Assembly (NCBI GenBank): GCA_037893245.1
Contig: JBAIAA010000352.1
Location: 868,001 to 932,000 of the forward strand
Length of the DNA: 64,000 nucleotides
Reading direction: 5' to 3'
From: Crossaster papposus
Taxonomy: Eukaryota > Echinodermata > Asteroidea > Velatida > Solasteridae
Below the pieces are notes generated by a model, which was not told the origin of the DNA, made no database searches, and saw only the letters and a program-made list of their open reading frames with translations. Of the stretch, positions 63,771 to 64,000 are shown piece by piece. The position numbers and the translations under genes were made by a program. Positions within the stretch are counted from its first letter, which is position 1. Every line of letters starts with the position of its first letter.

Positions 63771-64000
63771 CTGAAGGGAATTGTGAACATTTGTCATGCA
63801 TTTTAAATAGTGCTTCAAGATGCTTTCAAGATCTTAAACTCTTTTCCTCCCAGTCTGCCTCCACTCACTCAGCATATGGGTAGCACTTTGAAGAGGAGAT
63901 AGTTTACCTCGTTGTATGGCTGATACTGACAATAGGCCTCTACTTACTTACTTACTACTTAAACCTTTTTTTAGAAGTACCTCCAAATAGGCACTTGGGG

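Larger units (their letters stand above)
60167..64000. repeat. Segmental duplication, copy B
   Basis: Counterpart of 73-5,349 without the Helentron-like insertion. It runs off the window in the left arm of the MITE seen at 5,313. Confidence 0.9.

Overview
This is animal nuclear DNA, most likely from an invertebrate deuterostome, with an echinoderm as my best guess (moderate confidence). The pointers are short exons with GT-AG introns, abundant foldback MITEs, tRNA-derived SINEs with (ATT)n tails, large minisatellites, and a tandem family of intronless rhodopsin-like GPCR genes like the lineage-specific GPCR expansions known in echinoderms. No bacterial, plasmid or phage features were seen.

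Layout. (1) 1-8,570: the last two coding exons of a TRMT2A gene (copy A, + strand) face the last three recognised coding exons of DCTPP1 (- strand), tail to tail. A Helentron-like element sits in the last TRMT2A intron. Simple and tandem repeats follow. (2) 8,570-44,200: an array of five intact or nearly intact intronless class A GPCR genes, all on the - strand, at 9,681-11,231, 20,941-22,365, 26,994-28,361, 34,008-35,546 and 40,279-41,715. I call them GPCR-1 to GPCR-5. The repeat unit, about 6-7 kb, carries a TATA box about 130 bp upstream of the gene, a truncated 5' GPCR pseudogene, a foldback element with TACAGGGTGGCC ends, a 21-bp GATCGATT minisatellite, a CCAGTTCGCG-type MITE and an imperfect hairpin beyond the 3' end of the gene. 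A 5.1-kb minisatellite of 80-bp units (11,985-17,083) separates GPCR-1 from the rest. (3) 44,234-62,696: a second TRMT2A (copy B, + strand), 15 coding exons whose splice phases all join. The N-terminal exon or exons are missing. Its introns hold SINEs, long-TIR MITEs, a 16-bp minisatellite and an 86-bp tandem repeat. (4) 63,580-63,770: last exon of DCTPP1 copy B. The segment from about 73 to 5,349 matches about 60,167 to 64,000 apart from insertions and deletions, so the TRMT2A/DCTPP1 convergent pair is either truly duplicated around the GPCR array or two haplotypes were assembled in tandem.

TRMT2A makes m5U54 in cytosolic tRNA and DCTPP1 removes non-canonical dCTP analogues. Neither has an obvious functional link to the GPCRs, so the arrangement looks like positional history. 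The GPCRs share nearly identical intracellular parts but differ in the extracellular parts and in TM6-TM7, lack the usual TM3-ECL2 cysteine pair, and carry Cys/Gln-rich repeat tails of varying length. They are the most interesting part of the window.
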